From Anadara kagoshimensis (Eukaryota; Mollusca; Bivalvia; Arcoida; Arcidae): DNA of 64,000 nt. How positions within the stretch are numbered: the stretch's first letter is position 1; each line of letters starts with the position of its first letter. The DNA lies in assembly GCA_021292105.1 (NCBI GenBank), contig CM037869.1, forward strand, positions 50,217,234 through 50,281,233, given 5' to 3'. The notes under the pieces were generated by a model. It saw only the letters and a list, made by a program, of their open reading frames with translations. It made no database searches and was not told the origin of the DNA. Below are positions 1 to 11,400 of the stretch, piece after piece. Made by a program: the position numbers and the translations under genes.

Positions 1-47
1 AATTTGTTACTAAGTTCGTGGGAAAAAATACTTCAAGATCGGAAATA

Positions 48-398
48 TTACAGTTTCGTTGCTAAATCGCGCACTAGATCCTCCATAATGTTAAAACGTT
101 TCGGGCCGATGTGTTTGGTGAATTTGCGCGTAATAACATAAGTAATGTCAATAATATTGTTTTGTGTCATACATTGTAGGAGTTTTCTTCCGGCGCCGTG
201 TTCCCCGTCATCGTGATATCCCTCGTGTAGTTTACCATCTCTGTCTCTGAATCTATAGACGAGTATGCGATGATGCGCGCGGGCCGCCTCTGGATCACAT
301 GCGATTTTTTTACATATTGCGGACACTGTTGACTGTATTACATCGCGTTGCATAACCTGTAAATTGGTTTCCAGCTTCCGTAGTGCTAGCCGTTTCAA
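48..398 (-). CDS. IMPACT/UPF0029 (YigZ)-like domain, probably the C-terminus of the LINE ORF1 protein
   Basis: A 116-residue frame overlapping the end of ORF1 by 89 bases in another frame. It shows the hallmark IMPACT order: ARAHHRILVYRFRD, then EGYHDDGEHGAGRKLL, then a strand ending in TRKFTKHIGPKRF. In the UPF0029 family the corresponding blocks are A-H, DDGE-P/H-GAG, and a G-P-RF motif. The true domain start is best read from the ORF1 frame, switching frame at an A-run (plus-strand T7, 305-311). I infer one fused ORF1-IMPACT polypeptide in the active element, broken here by an indel. A host IMPACT gene by chance next to ORF1 is less likely because the ORF1 tail is homologous to the domain start. 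Function within the element is unknown. Confidence 0.75.
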   Translation of the reverse strand: MKRLALRKLETNLQVMQRDVIQSTVSAICKKIACDPEAARAHHRILVYRFRDRDGKLHEGYHDDGEHGAGRKLLQCMTQNNIIDITYVITRKFTKHIGPKRFNIMEDLVRDLATKL

Positions 399-1272
399 CT
401 GTAATGTTATCTAAAACCGTTTGTTCTTCTTGTCCGACTGACAAAATATCTTCAGCTCGGATCATTGGTATTTTTTCCCGGTAAACACTTCCGTTATTGA
501 AGATAATTTTGTCTTTGACAATTCGTGTTTGCACATTTTGCTGTGTGTAGTTTTCGCGAACTTTGACCAGTTTTTTCCTTTGCTCAACAACTGGGACTGG
601 GGATTGTGGTGTAATATAGAAGGGCAGTTCAACTTTCTGTTCTTTCTTTTGCTTTTGCGCTGCCAGAATATCGTCTTTCTGCATACGATTAACAAGTCGA
701 CCAGTGATGGAACGTGGTTTTCCTCCAGTTTTATTGTAAGGACCGTTACGGTGTATATTAACAAAATCTACATTTATATCAAAAAGTTCTTTCAGGAGTT
801 TTGGGATGTCAACTTTCAGGTTTTCCCCCCGATTTTCCGCCAAGTTGTGTATTAAAATGTTGTCTCGCATTGAACGACCTTTCAAGTCAAGTATTTCGGA
901 AGCTTGTTCCGTTACCTTGCGATCCAAATTGATAACAACTGATTTTAGGAGTTCTATTTCTCTTACAAGTTCGGAATTTGTACGTTTTAGAGAGACAATT
1001 TCTGAAGCATTATCTTCAGACTGCTGTGCAATATAATGTACTTTACAATCAAGGCCATCCTTTGCCCAAACATCTGCCTTCAATTCATCCACAGTATATT
1101 TAAGCTGGTCATATTGTACTAATCGTGTGTTAATTTCGCGTAGACTGTCCTGTATACCAGGTAAAGTACTTAAAGCGTTACTTACTTCTACCGGTAACAT
1201 GTTACCTTGTACTGGTGATGAGTACTTTTCACGATTTGGTTTTGTAGTTTGTTTATGTCCTTCAAAGTTCAT
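310..1272 (-). CDS. L1-like ORF1 protein (coiled coil plus RRM-like domain)
   Basis: A 320-residue reading frame. The first ~60 residues are polar. Residues about 60-135 form heptad-like Leu/Ile-rich coiled coil (SEIVSLKRTNSELVREIELL). The RRM-like part follows: RDNILIHNLAENRGENLKVD, then FVNIHRNGP and a Lys-rich stretch, ending in KIIFNNGSVYREKIPMIRAE. This order is that of L1 ORF1p (Transposase_22 type), which binds element RNA in ribonucleoprotein particles. The start at 1272 is the first Met. The frame does not stop at the usual ORF1 end: its last ~20 residues (GNQFTGYATRCNTVNSVRNM) read like the beginning of the IMPACT domain encoded by the next frame, so the stop at 310-312 probably reflects a small indel. 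Confidence 0.82.
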   Translation of the reverse strand: MNFEGHKQTTKPNREKYSSPVQGNMLPVEVSNALSTLPGIQDSLREINTRLVQYDQLKYTVDELKADVWAKDGLDCKVHYIAQQSEDNASEIVSLKRTNSELVREIELLKSVVINLDRKVTEQASEILDLKGRSMRDNILIHNLAENRGENLKVDIPKLLKELFDINVDFVNIHRNGPYNKTGGKPRSITGRLVNRMQKDDILAAQKQKKEQKVELPFYITPQSPVPVVEQRKKLVKVRENYTQQNVQTRIVKDKIIFNNGSVYREKIPMIRAEDILSVGQEEQTVLDNITVETASTTEAGNQFTGYATRCNTVNSVRNM

Positions 1273-1439
1273 ATTTTATGAAAATCTCACTAAAAATCCA
1301 AAATAGCAGATTCCTGAAGTAATATGTTAAATCCTGATGCCAAAATTGACTTCAGTTTCGCCTTTTTTCGCCCAAAATTTGACTTTTTACAGAGACCAAA
1401 AAACACCGTCTACACTGCTGACATTCGCTCACTCACCCC

Positions 1440-2293
1440 AATTTGAGCCAAATTTTTGATAGATTGAAAAAAGTCGCTTTGAACCAAATTTTTGATAGAT
1501 TAAAAAAGTCACTTTGAGCCAAATTTTTGATAGATTAAAAAAGTTGCTTTGAGCCAAATTTTTGATAGATTAAAAAGAGTCCCTTTGAGCCAAAGTTTTG
1601 ATAGATTAAAAAAGTCGTTTTGAGCCAAAGTTTTGATAGATTAAAAAAAAGTCACTTTGAGCCAAATTTTTGATAGATTAAAAAGGTCGCTTTAGCCAAA
1701 TTTTTGATAGATTGAAAAAAGCTACTTTGAGCCAAATTTTTGATAGATTAAAAAAAGCAACATTGAGCCAAATTTTGATAGATTAAAAAAGTCGCTTTGA
1801 GTCAAATTTTTGATATATTAAAAAAGTCGCTTTGAGCCAAATTTTTGATAGATTAAAAAAGTTGCTTTGAGTCAAAGTTTTGATGGAATAAAGAAGTCAC
1901 TTTAAACCAAATTTTTGATAGATTAAAAAAGTCGTTTTGAGCCAAAGTTTTAATAGATTAAAAAAGTCACTTTGAGCCAAATGTTTGATAGATTAAAAAA
2001 GTCGCTTTGAGCCAAAATTTTGATAGAATAAAAAAGTCACTTTGAGCCAAATTTTTGATAGAATAAAAAAGTCATTTTGAGCCAAATTTTTGATAGATTA
2101 AAAAGGTCGCTTTGAGCCAAAGTTTTGATAGAATAAAAAAAGTCGCTTTGAGCCAAATTTTTGTTAGATTAAAAAAGTCGCTTTGTGCCAAATTTTTGAT
2201 AGATTAAAAAAGTCGCTTTGAGCCAAATTTTTGATAGATTAAAAAAGTCATGTTGAGCCAAATTTTTGATAGATTAAAAAGTCACTCTAAGCC
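1440..2293. repeat. 35-bp minisatellite, about 24 copies
   Basis: Tandem degenerate units of about 35 bp built around GAGCCAAATTTTTGATAGAT followed by an A-run and GTCGCTTT. Copies differ by single substitutions and by A-run length. No coding capacity. It separates the LINE from the first MARS2 exon in the window. An isolated half unit recurs near 3842. Confidence 0.9.
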
Positions 2294-2438
2294 CTGCAGG
2301 GTTTTCATTTTCATTGTAGCTTTGGTCATATTGATCTACAGAGTGTTTAGTTCCACTGTAGTTTGGAAGACAATTTAGTCCAAAAGGTATTCCATTCTTG
2401 TGTACCATGAAAAATAATGTCTTGTTTTTCTATTTCAG

Positions 2439-5400
2439 TAATATACCCAGACAACCACAAACATGGGCTGTGTAAACATGTCAAGGCGCTTGGTGATTTA
2501 TCTATTTCCAGACAGAGAAGTCGACTAAAGTGGGGTATACCCGTTCCTGGGGATGAAACACAAACCGTAAGTAGCTATGACAGGACACTGAGTTGATTTA
2601 TCTTGGTGATTAATCTGTATCCAGACAGAGAAGTCGACTAAAGTGGGGTATACTTGTACCTGGGGATGAAACACAAACCGTAAGTAGCCATGACAGGACA
2701 CTGAGTTGATTTATCTTGGTGATTAATCTGTATCCAGACAGAGAAGTCGACTAAAGTGGGGTATATCTGTACCTGGGGATGAAACACAAACCGTAAGTAG
2801 CCATGACAGGACACTGAGTTGATTTATCTTGGTGATTAATCTGTATCCAGACAGAGAAGTCGACTAAAGTGGGGTATATCTGTACCTGGGGATGAAACAC
2901 AAACCGTAAGTAGCCATGACAGGACACTGAGTTTATTTATCTTGGTGATTTATCTGTATCCAGACAGAGAAGTCGACTAAAGTGGGGTATACCTATACTT
3001 GGGGATGAAACACAAACTGTAAGTAGCCATGACAGGACACTGAGTTTATTTATCTTGGTGATTTATCTGTATCCAGACAGAGAAGTCGACTAAAGTGGGA
3101 TGACCATTTCTTTGCCAATGTGGCCACCAAAATGTTTTCCTGATCAAGTCTCAAAGTTGCAACTAAACTAGGTGCCATTGCAGCTAAAATTTTCATTTTG
3201 TGACCATTATTTTGCATCAAGTCACCAATTTGGTTACAGAAATTTCCATCATCAAAAGCTGCTTAGATTCTGATCCCACTAAGAACAGTGTGAGAAAAAT
3301 TGCTGAAGGTCACTAGATTTCTTCAGGTGCTGGTTCCCTCCACCATTCCTGAACCTACCACATCAATATAAGTGAAAAATTCTTGACTAGTATACTCAGG
3401 GCTCAAAATTGTGACGAAATTAGGTACCATTATCATGGCTCCTTGATCATGGCAGATTGCGTTTTTCTGTTTGTGTTTTACATATTATCACTCCTCGGCC
3501 GGTCACGTGACTTATAGAAGGCATCTATCTATATGTATCTATGCAAAACGTCAAAAGTGTACCAATAGAACAGTAATCATGGCTGAGAAGTAGCTGTTGA
3601 TGTTTCTAGGCAAGTACGTGTGATGCTCCAAAAAAGTAGGGAATACATATATCCATTGCCTGATGATTGGTTGATAATAAATGTTTGATATTATACAATG
3701 TGTTTTTAGATTATTTTTAGGATAAAATCACATTAATTTTATCCCAATGTCTAAAACTGCTAAAAGTCTCAATTTGCACCTAAAAGTTTTAATTGGTGCT
3801 TAATATTTTCATAAAAGGAGCCAGGCTGGCTCCTAGAATCAAAAAGTCACTTTGAGCCCTGATAGTTATTAATGGATGGCAATGTACCTGCCTTTAAGAC
3901 CACCTTTATATACAGACCACCTCTATATAAGGGTCACCTGTCTAAAGAGGCCAGTAGTATTGTATCTTAATCGTTCTTTATTCACATTATTTGAACATGT
4001 TTTTAAAGGCCACCTGTCCATAAAGGTCTCTTTTACTTGTAAATATGGGTGGCCTTTATAGACAGGTTTGATTGTATTAATGGATGGCAATATACATGTA
4101 TTTATACCCCCTGCAAACTAGATTGAGATGGGTATATAGGAATTGCTATGTCTGTCTGTCTGTCTGTCATGTAAAATCATGTCCGGGTCATATCTCATAA
4201 TTGCTTTGGACGACTGTCATAAAACTTTGCATGAATAATCTACATGGTCCAAAGGTGTGTCATGACCTTGAACCAAGGTCATATTGAAAAGGTCAAGGTC
4301 ACAGGGAAACATTAAATGTTGGGGACAGGAGTATTTGGCTCTTATGAGACAGCTCTAGTTTAAATAGGAATAATCATCATTTTACTTGTAGATCTATGTA
4401 TGGTTAGATGCCCTCATTAACTACCTGACTGTGGTCGGATACCCAGACACACCTAGTTATTGGCCCCCTGACTGTCATGTGGTCGGCAAAGATATACTAA
4501 CGTAAGTCATCATAAGACAGTATACATGGTATCAAATGTCAGAGATATTTCTGTCCTGTAATTCACAGGGTCTGATAAAATGACCTATTTGTAATACTAT
4601 TCAGAGTCCTGTGAAATGACTCGTATCATTTTCCATGCTGTCACTGGGTTTGGTAAAAGGACTTATTCCCAATGCCATCACAGGATCTGGTAATAGGATC
4701 CATATCATTTCCCATGAAATGCCATCACAGGGTCTGGTAAAAGGACCAATTCCCAATGCCATGACAGGGTCTGGTAATAGGATCCATATCATTTCCCATG
4801 AAATGCCATCACAGGGTCTAGTAAGAGGACCAATTCCCAATGCCATGACAGGGTCTGGTAGGTAATAGGATCCATATCATTTCCCATGAAATGCCATCAC
4901 AGGGTCTGGTAAAAAGACCAATTCCCAATGCCATGACAGGGTCTGGTAATAGGATCCATATCATTTCCCATGAAATGCCATCACAGGGTCTGGTATTATG
5001 GGATGTGCAATTCTGTGTTTTTTTAAGCAAAATAAATCATGTCAGATGCAAAAAAATTATCAAATGCATCCAGAAGGATTCAAAAAATTCTGTTAACCAA
5101 TTTGAATAAACTGAGAAAACGTGTTTGAAAATTCTGTTAATCAACGAAGATTTTTTTAAATGTTGGAATTCCCCAGTGTACTATAAAAAAATAGTGTGTA
5201 AAAATAGTATTCGTAAATTTCCGGCAAAATTTTGATTGGCTCGTACTCGTATTTGTATTGAATCGGTTAGACATTTTATGCCGATATCTTTGACAGCATA
5301 CTGTCACAATGGCTAAACACCAGAGTAATATTGGCTATTTTGTTAACTATATATACACCTAAAGAAAAAGAGCCAAAGGCACCTGATTCAGAACCTGTGC

Positions 5401-8400
5401 ACTCGGGGCTTGTCTGACTTGACATCTTTATTAGATTGAGGGTTTTCAACAGCATGGTTATCACAGTATCAATGGCTGAAATGCACTGCAAAAAATGTAA
5501 TGGTGGGTGATTCATGCATCTGTGCATTTGAAAACAATGCATTCACAGTCGGTGGTAACAATTTTCAAAATTCAACATTACCGTGACAGCATTATATATA
5601 ATAGTAATTATATAATTAATATTAATTTAATTCAGTTATGGGACCCACATTTATAGGTTTGGACCCCATTTATTTTTATTGGAGTCCCAAAAACCCACAT
5701 TTTTTAAAATTTTTGTAAAACCCTGCATATAAATTTCCAAATTTTATTAGCTGTAATTCCCAAATTCATACTGCATGAAAATTCAGGTGGATAAAGTGAT
5801 CAAACCCCATATTTTAACTCTAGAGTTGGTTTGTTCATTTTCGTAGAAGATATAGCCCTTTGAACATGAGTTGAGTTGAGTAATGGTTTTTAATGTCCCA
5901 GTCAAGAATATTTCACTTATATCGAGAGGTCTCCAGCTATAGACGAAGGTGCAGAAATGTTGCCTGTGCGTTGCGCTGATGGCATTATACAGCAGGGTTC
6001 TTTAGCCTGTCAAGCCCACAGTGACATGGGACCTTGTTTTATTTTAAGTTCTTTTGTAATGAGCAATTTAAAAAAAGTACCTACTGATGAGAGATCCTTA
6101 TTCAGCTTTTGTTATTATACCCCCTGCTTAATAAGTTAGAGGTATAGAGTGATAGGTGTGTCTTTTCGTCCTTCCATCCTTCCGTCCTTCCGTTACACCT
6201 TAGGGTACCTATCTCCTATCCGCAAATCCTCCTAAACCCTTCAATGGATTTTCATGAAACTTTCACACAATCTTTGTGATATAATGTAGATGTGCACTTT
6301 CTATTTAAAAATTTGATCCAATGGATTTTTTTGGTTTTTCCGTAGCAAAACATGGACTTAGCCATTAAACGACAAGGGGGTACCCATCTCTTATCCACAA
6401 CTCCTCCTAAACCCTTCAATGGATTTTCATGAAACTTTCACACAATCTTTGTGATATAATGTAGATGTGCACCTCCTATTTAAAAATTTGATCTGATGGA
6501 TTTTTTTTTCAGGGGGGGGGGTATTTTTTTGTATTTTTGACACACCCAAAGTGTATGATGCAAGTTGTTATTGTCATTTTATATATTCTATGTGTGAAAA
6601 TTTAAATTTAAAAAATAATAATAAATACAAAAAAAAATAATAATAATAATGTATCATTATTAAGTTAAAGTTTTTAAAAGATATTATTTTAATTTTACAG
6701 ATTTCATGCTATTTATTGGCCAGCATTTTAATGGCAGCTGATCTACCACTTCCAAAGAAAATAATATGTCATGGTCACTGGCTGTCTGAGTCTGTCAAGG
6801 TAATGTTACCTGTTCCATTTGCCTTTGTTACCACTGTGGTAGCTCAGTAAAGTGCTTGCTCTGTAAGTGGGAGGTCATGGGTTTGAACACTGACCAAGTC
6901 TGCCCCAAGACTTGAAAGTGGATATTGATTGTTCTTTTGCCAAGTACTTGACAATAACATTCTTTTGGATTGGAACTTAAATTAAAAGAGGTCCTGTGTC
7001 ACAGTAGGCTTGGCAAGATAAAGAACTTTACTGTATAATGTCATCAACGAAACACACAGGCAAAATTTCTGCACCTTTTCACCTATAGCTGGCAATGTCT
7101 CAATATAAGTGAAATATTTTTGACTGGGACATTAAACAGCATTACTCATCTCTAAGAAAGCCTTTTGACTGGAAACTTTAAACAATTAAATTTTACAATT
7201 GTGTGACCAGAGACAAAATCTGATGTGATGATTTCCTTCTCAATAGTTTTAAACTTATAATTCATACATTTGGTGAAATTAGGGATCATCTGAACTAATT
7301 TTGCTTTTGGTGAAATTAGGGATCCTCTGAACTAATTTTGCTTTTGGTGAAATAAGAATCCTATGAACTAATTTTGCTGGTTAATTCTTATTTTTTACAA
7401 AAAAAAAAAAAAATTCTGATGTTGGGTAAACACTTTGTTAAAATTGGAATATAGTTTATTTCATATTTTAGATGTCAAAAAGTCGAGGAAATGTGATTGA
7501 TCCATTAGAAAAACTAGAACAATACACACCTGAAGGACTAAAACTTTATCTGTTGGCTCAGGGATCACCTTTTGATGACAGCAGTAAGACTGAGTGTTTT
7601 TACTACAGGGATTTATCAGGGTCTTTTGGGAAATGGCCCTAAACTAAAAATTGGGAAAAACTATCAATTTTTGGTTCATTTTGGGAAATCTTCGACATCA
7701 TTTTTGATGCCATTAATGATTAAATCACTAACCTCTTCATCCCTAGAACTGGAATTGTTATTTTCAGCCACTGGGAATTTATAATTCTCATGATCACTTG
7801 TTGAATCAGAATAATCTTTTTCTGCCGCTTAGTGTTTATTAGTGCTTAATTTACTTTCGTTTTCATTTAAAAACAACACAATTTTCTAATTGGGAATTTT
7901 CTCAGCCAGTTTTGGGAAAAAATTAATGTTTTTCCTTTGGGAAAGGGGCCAAATTTTGGCCCTAAATAGACCCTTGATAAATCCCTGTACTAAATAACAC
8001 ATCATCTCAATATAAGTTGATAATGACCTTACTGGTCAGTTTTAAAGTTTTTACTTTGCCTCTGGATTGTGATTTGGACATGGGAGTACAGTCAAACCTG
8101 TCTTAAAATCCACCTTTATATAACAGCCAATTGCTCACAAACGCCAGTAAAATTTTATCCCAATCAACGTTTATTCATGTTATTTGAACCTGTATATTAA
8201 GACCACCTGCCCTTAAAGGTCACTTTTATTGGTTCCCTTTATAGACATGTTTGACTGTAGTATGTTTGTTTTTGATTGATAGGTATTATGTTATTGTATC
8301 AAAAATTACCATCTTAAAGTTTATTCCAATTTTGATTACACAAATGGCAAGTGTAGCTAGCTAAACAGGAGTTGATTACCCTTCTGGAGAAACCAGCCTC

Positions 8401-11400
8401 ACTTTCCTGGTAAAAATTCACATGTTTAACCTAATTTGTCAGTTTTAAAATTTTGACTTTGGTTTGGGATTGTAGATTGAACCTAGATTGATATGTTTGT
8501 TTTTGAAATCATTAATTTTCCTGTAAACCCATTGTTTCTTTGGACACTCTAAACCATGAATTTATATGTTCAGTCAAATACTATAGATTTTGAGTTTTCA
8601 TTAAAAGAAAACCACAAACTAGTAATTTATTGCCCCTCAAAATGATATTTTTCTGAGAATCACGGAAATTAAACACTGTTAATAAATGATTTCACTGTAA
8701 ATTGTCTTTAAACCCTTGAACTGAATTAGAGTGGTTTAACGGTGCTTAACAACAGTCAATATTCTATCACTAAAATCGGTGTGGTCAGTTTTTGGATAGG
8801 GGAGGAAACTGACCTCCCCCCCCTACTGTCAAGGCACACACTTTAACATTGAGCCATTGAGGCAGCCAACTATCCTTATTTTATTTCAAAAATTTGTGGA
8901 GACTTAAAAACACACCTGTACATCTTAAACATATACAAAACTTGCTCTTAGATTAGATTCTGATGTGAGTTGCTGAAACAGATATTTGTCTTCACTGTAG
9001 GCATAGAAGGATAAAGAACCCTGCTGTACAATGCCAATAGCAGAATGCACAGGCAAAATTTCTGCACATTCGCCTATAGCTGGCAATGTCTCGATATAAG
9101 TGAAATATTCTTGACTGGGACGTTTACACCATTACTCAACTCAACTTGCACATCTCAAATAAACTTGATCTTAGATTAGAACTACTACAGAGCCACCAAA
9201 GCAGTCAACTATCTGTAATAATTTTTTTTTTTTAGATTATTTGGAATCAACAGCAATAGACATTATTAATGATCAGTTGGTTAACACTTGGGCTAATTTA
9301 CTCTCCAGAAGTTGTGGTGCTAAAATCAACCCTGCGGAGAAGTTTCCTGCCTTAAACATGGATATTTATAATGAAATTATGAACGAAGAAGACAAAAAAA
9401 TGTTTGAAAATCTTTATAAATTGGCAGGTAGGTGTCACCAGTGCAGAACATATTATTCTCATACACTAGACATCATGAGACATGGGAATCCTGCATTTTT
9501 TTTTACTCTTGTGAAATTTTCCTGTCTGATCCTAGGGCGAGATCACTTTTCTCAACCAACAATTTCTCAACGTCACAATCACATACACATGCTTAATTGA
9601 TGACGTCATAACTATTTTACGTGAGAAGGTCAACAAAAATCGACTACATCATTTCCAGAAGGCATGGATGATGGCCTGAAAACTGAATTGTTTGATGCAA
9701 TATTTTGTTTACAAATCATGTTTTTATGTTGCAAATTTTGAGAAAAAGAGTCTTACAACTGTTATAGTAACAGTACGAGACGGAGATATCTCAGACTCTG
9801 GTGAATATTCACAATGTCAAGGACTTTCTAAAGCTTGTTCCTGGACAAGAAAATATTCATCTTCACTTCAGATATCTCTGTCTGTGTAAGATTTTATTCT
9901 TATTTATCTTTAACCTTTTAAGGTTTTTGCGACCTTTTTATTTATTTATTTTTTTTTTTGAAAATAAAAAGTGCATAAACAGACATTCATATGGAGTAAA
10001 ATGTGTAGTAGTCACTTTATTGAAATTAAGCTAACTATGAAGCAGGCATGATGTCAGGCATAGATTATAAGAATCCATTATGAGTATCCATGGAGGATAG
10101 GGAAATCTCACCAGAGGGGTTGAACATTTCAGTCAGAGACGAGGCTTGTCAAGTTTCTAACCAGAAATGTTCAACCCCGAGGGTGAGATTTCCTTTTTCT
10201 ACATGGATAAACTTATAATGGATTGTTTTTCTCCCATTTTAATGACGATATTTGGCTTCAAATTCGATTTACATAGACATAGACGCCATGATGAAAAAAT
10301 TAACTTTAACTTTAAGTTGTTATTCATTATTCTACTGTAAAATAAATATCACCATCTGAAAGAATGTACCTGATATTGTTTATACAAAGTATAAACTACA
10401 AAACAAAATTATTTATTCTTAACTCCCAGAAAAAAAATTTAAACATACTCAAAATTTCTTAGTTTTGAAGACTTGTGTGTCCCTTTCATGTTCCCCACAT
10501 GATGATATCATGGAATTGTCTTTTGATAATGACGCCACTAGTGCTAATTTGCACACGCGGCCCTTATAGGGTAGAAATATCCACCTTGAGTATCTCCAAT
10601 GCAATATTTCTATATTACATTGCCTGTTATGGCAGAAATCAATGTTTTTGTTAGCTCACCTGACCAAAGGTCATGTGAGCTTATGGTATGGTGCAGCGTG
10701 TGTATGTGCGTGCGTGCGTGCGTGCATCGTTAACACACATTTTCGACTTCTCCTCTGAAAGTACTTGGCAGATTTCAACGAGACTTGGTCAGAAGCATGT
10801 CTGGGTCGGTGCAATTCAGATTTGTTCGTGGCATTGCCATGGCTACCATTACTAGGTCAAGGTGACCTAGGGGTGCAAAAATCTTAAAAAATCTTCTTCT
10901 CCGAAAGTATTGATTGGAGAAAAAATCTGATGTGATATTTGGCTTCTCTACGGTCTTAAGCCTGTAGTTTGTTCATTTCGTGAAATTCGGTCGAAAATGG
11001 GTTACGCGTTTTTGCGTTTAATTTTGAAAAAATCGTAAAATAGCTTCAAATTGTTATAACTTGACTACTTGACCAGATAATGACATGGGGTTTCAGTTTT
11101 GACATCTTCTTGTTAGTATCTTCAAAATGAGGTCAAGGTCAATTGTGAAGGTCGTGACCTAATTTTTTTTAACTCTGATTATAATTATTATCTCTAAAAC
11201 TATAAACTTTTTGTATAGTTATGTATATTAGAATGTTGTAGGTATTGATACAACGATCATTTTGATGTATAGAAAAAGGTCATGGGTTCAAAGGTCAAGG
11301 TCACAGATGCGAAACAATACAGAAATGGTTAATTATCTCGAAAACTATAAACTTTTTATATAGGCATTTATATTAGAATGTTGTAGATATTGTTACAACG

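Larger units (their letters stand above)
1..1290 (-). mobile_element. LINE retrotransposon, 5' part with ORF1 (ORF2 outside window)
   Basis: The minus strand carries an ORF1-like coiled-coil/RNA-binding protein starting at 1272, followed by an IMPACT-like reading frame ending at 48. The reverse-transcriptase ORF2 would lie beyond the left edge and is not seen. A second, decayed copy of the same ORF1 lies at 50.8-51.5 kb, which shows this is a dispersed element rather than a host gene. The 5' boundary near 1290 is approximate. No target-site duplication can be read because the other end is missing. Confidence 0.75.

Noticed and set aside
4601-5030. Open frames on both strands
   Set aside because: 84-bp tandem repeat with a period divisible by three; both strands are open for the same reason.
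9646-9890. Extra MARS2 exon after 9427
   Set aside because: A TTTCCAG acceptor is present near 9654, but the frame has no synthetase similarity, and 9427 joins 13323 directly in phase with good protein continuity.
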